Assembly (NCBI GenBank): GCA_016705575.1
Contig: JADIXX010000003.1
Location: forward strand, 434,001-498,000
Length of the DNA: 64,000 nt
Reading direction: 5' to 3'
Source: Candidatus Aalborgicola defluviihabitans
Lineage (GTDB): Bacteria > Pseudomonadota > Gammaproteobacteria > Burkholderiales > Burkholderiaceae_C
Notes under the pieces: generated by a model
The model's database searches: none
What the model was told of the DNA's origin: nothing
The model's input: the letters and a program-made list of their open reading frames with translations, nothing else
Position numbers and translations under genes: made by a program
Shown here: piece after piece, positions 63,105-64,000 of the stretch
Layout: each line of letters begins with the position of its first letter
Position numbering within the stretch: position 1 is the first letter of the stretch

Positions 63105-63130
63105 GGGTTTCGCGCCTGTAAAATCGGGCC

Positions 63131-64000
63131 ATGCTCACATTTCAACAAATTATCCTGAAATTGCAGGCCTACTGGGCCGACCAAGGCTGCGCGCTGCTGC
63201 AACCCTACGACATGGAAGTAGGCGCCGGCACCTCGCACACCGCCACTTTTTTGCGCGCACTGGGCCCCGAGCCGTGGAAGGCCGCCTACGTGCAACCCAG
63301 CCGCCGACCCAAGGATGGCCGATACGGCGAGAACCCCAACCGCTTGCAACACTACTACCAGTACCAGGTGGTCCTGAAGCCCGCGCCCAGCAACATTTTG
63401 GAGCTGTATTTGGGCAGCCTCGAAGCCCTGGGTTTTGATTTAAAGAAGAATGACATCCGCTTTGTCGAAGACGATTGGGAAAACCCCACACTGGGTGCTT
63501 GGGGCCTGGGCTGGGAAGTCTGGCTCAACGGCATGGAGGTGACGCAGTTCACCTACTTCCAGCAGGTCGGAGGCATCGATTGCAGGCCCATCACCGGCGA
63601 AATTACCTATGGTCTTGAACGTCTGGCCATGTACCTGCAGGGCGTGGACAACGTCTACAACCTGACTTGGACCGATGGACTGAGCTACGGAGATGTCTAC
63701 AAGCAAAACGAAGTCGAACAATCCACATATAACTTTGAGCACAGCGACGCCGACTTTCTGTTCACCGCCTTTGCCGCGCACGAAAAACAGGCCAAGCATT
63801 TAATAGAACAGCAACTGGCGCTGCCGGCCTATGAGCAGGTGCTCAAGGCCGCGCACAGCTTCAACCTGTTGGATGCAAGGGGCGCCATTAGCGTGACCGA
63901 GCGTGCGGCGTACATTGGCCGCATCCGCAACATCTCGCGTGCGGTGGCGCAAAGCTACTTTGAAAGCCGTGAACGCCTGGGCTTTCCGCTGGCCCCGCGT
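63131..64000 (+). CDS. glyQ: Glycine-tRNA ligase alpha subunit (partial, runs off the window)
   Basis: ATG 63131 opens MLTFQQIILKLQAYWADQGC, the class II aaRS alpha-chain start, and reads in frame to base 64000 (290 residues) without a stop. Further signatures are SRRPKDGRYGENPNRLQHYY, WENPTLGAWGLGWEVWLNG and CRPITGEITYGLERLAMYLQ. It pairs with GlyS, expected just beyond the edge. The start is 26 bases after lnt, so it is likely in the same transcript. Confidence 0.96.
   Translation, partial: MLTFQQIILKLQAYWADQGCALLQPYDMEVGAGTSHTATFLRALGPEPWKAAYVQPSRRPKDGRYGENPNRLQHYYQYQVVLKPAPSNILELYLGSLEALGFDLKKNDIRFVEDDWENPTLGAWGLGWEVWLNGMEVTQFTYFQQVGGIDCRPITGEITYGLERLAMYLQGVDNVYNLTWTDGLSYGDVYKQNEVEQSTYNFEHSDADFLFTAFAAHEKQAKHLIEQQLALPAYEQVLKAAHSFNLLDARGAISVTERAAYIGRIRNISRAVAQSYFESRERLGFPLAPR

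Overview
The window looks like a chromosomal segment of a GC-rich betaproteobacterium of the Comamonadaceae, probably near Rhodoferax. The 16S sequence, the ntrY/ntrX pair behind an RsmB-type methyltransferase, the FFLEELY-motif protein and the gene content all point there. The genus is inferred by eye and was not computed.

Layout. 0-6 kb: the rpoC 3' end with its terminator, a LemA-like protein, rsmB, a DUF4390 protein, an NtrY-like kinase and a short NtrX-like regulator without an AAA+ domain, then tRNA-Phe and tRNA-Gly. 6-8.5 kb: small accessory genes (orphan ssDNA-binding protein, NTF2-like protein, hypotheticals) with repeats and palindromes. 8.5-11.7 kb: a Rep/UvrD helicase and a frameshifted AEC transporter. 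11.7-17.7 kb: an AraC regulator facing a three-gene glycerol-type operon (AGPS-like FAD oxidase with a frameshift, GlpD-like enzyme, FGGY kinase). 17.8-29.5 kb: an orphan histidine kinase and housekeeping genes (priA, hemE, dsbD, DUF167, creatininase, CapA, phosphatase). 29.6-38.3 kb: an EamA exporter, then a leftward chain of seven genes (LysE, EamA, aminotransferase, GST, PhzF, VOC, threonine dehydratase-like) divergent from a MocR-type regulator.

38.4-44.9 kb is a tightly overlapped surface-sugar operon. RfbF and RfbG make CDP-4-keto-6-deoxyglucose; an RfbC-like epimerase, a TylCIII-type C-methyltransferase, a reductase-type SDR and a hexapeptide acyltransferase would turn it into a branched deoxysugar. 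TylF-like and CmcI-like enzymes follow. The cluster decays into an acetyltransferase pseudogene and an IS5-type transposase remnant.

46.6-58.0 kb holds two complete rRNA operons head to tail (16S, tRNA-Ile, tRNA-Ala, 23S, 5S), repeated with a period of about 5.70 kb. They are not identical and carry local, partly compensatory, differences in 16S, spacer and 23S. After the second 5S the sequence becomes an implausible G-homopolymer tract (57.99-58.26 kb) that replaces the expected terminator and the 3' part of a metallo-beta-lactamase-fold gene. This looks more like a base-calling or assembly fault than biology. The right end carries an FFLEELY protein, a GNAT protein, a CorC-like protein, lnt and glyQ (cut by the window end).

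The most notable structure not explained by genes is a dispersed 42-bp element with fixed spacing: an AGCCCTCG-like octamer, 17 nt, GCTAT-like arm, 7 nt, ATAGC-like arm. I find eight copies, almost all inside coding sequence in tolerated places such as signal peptides, linkers and C-termini.
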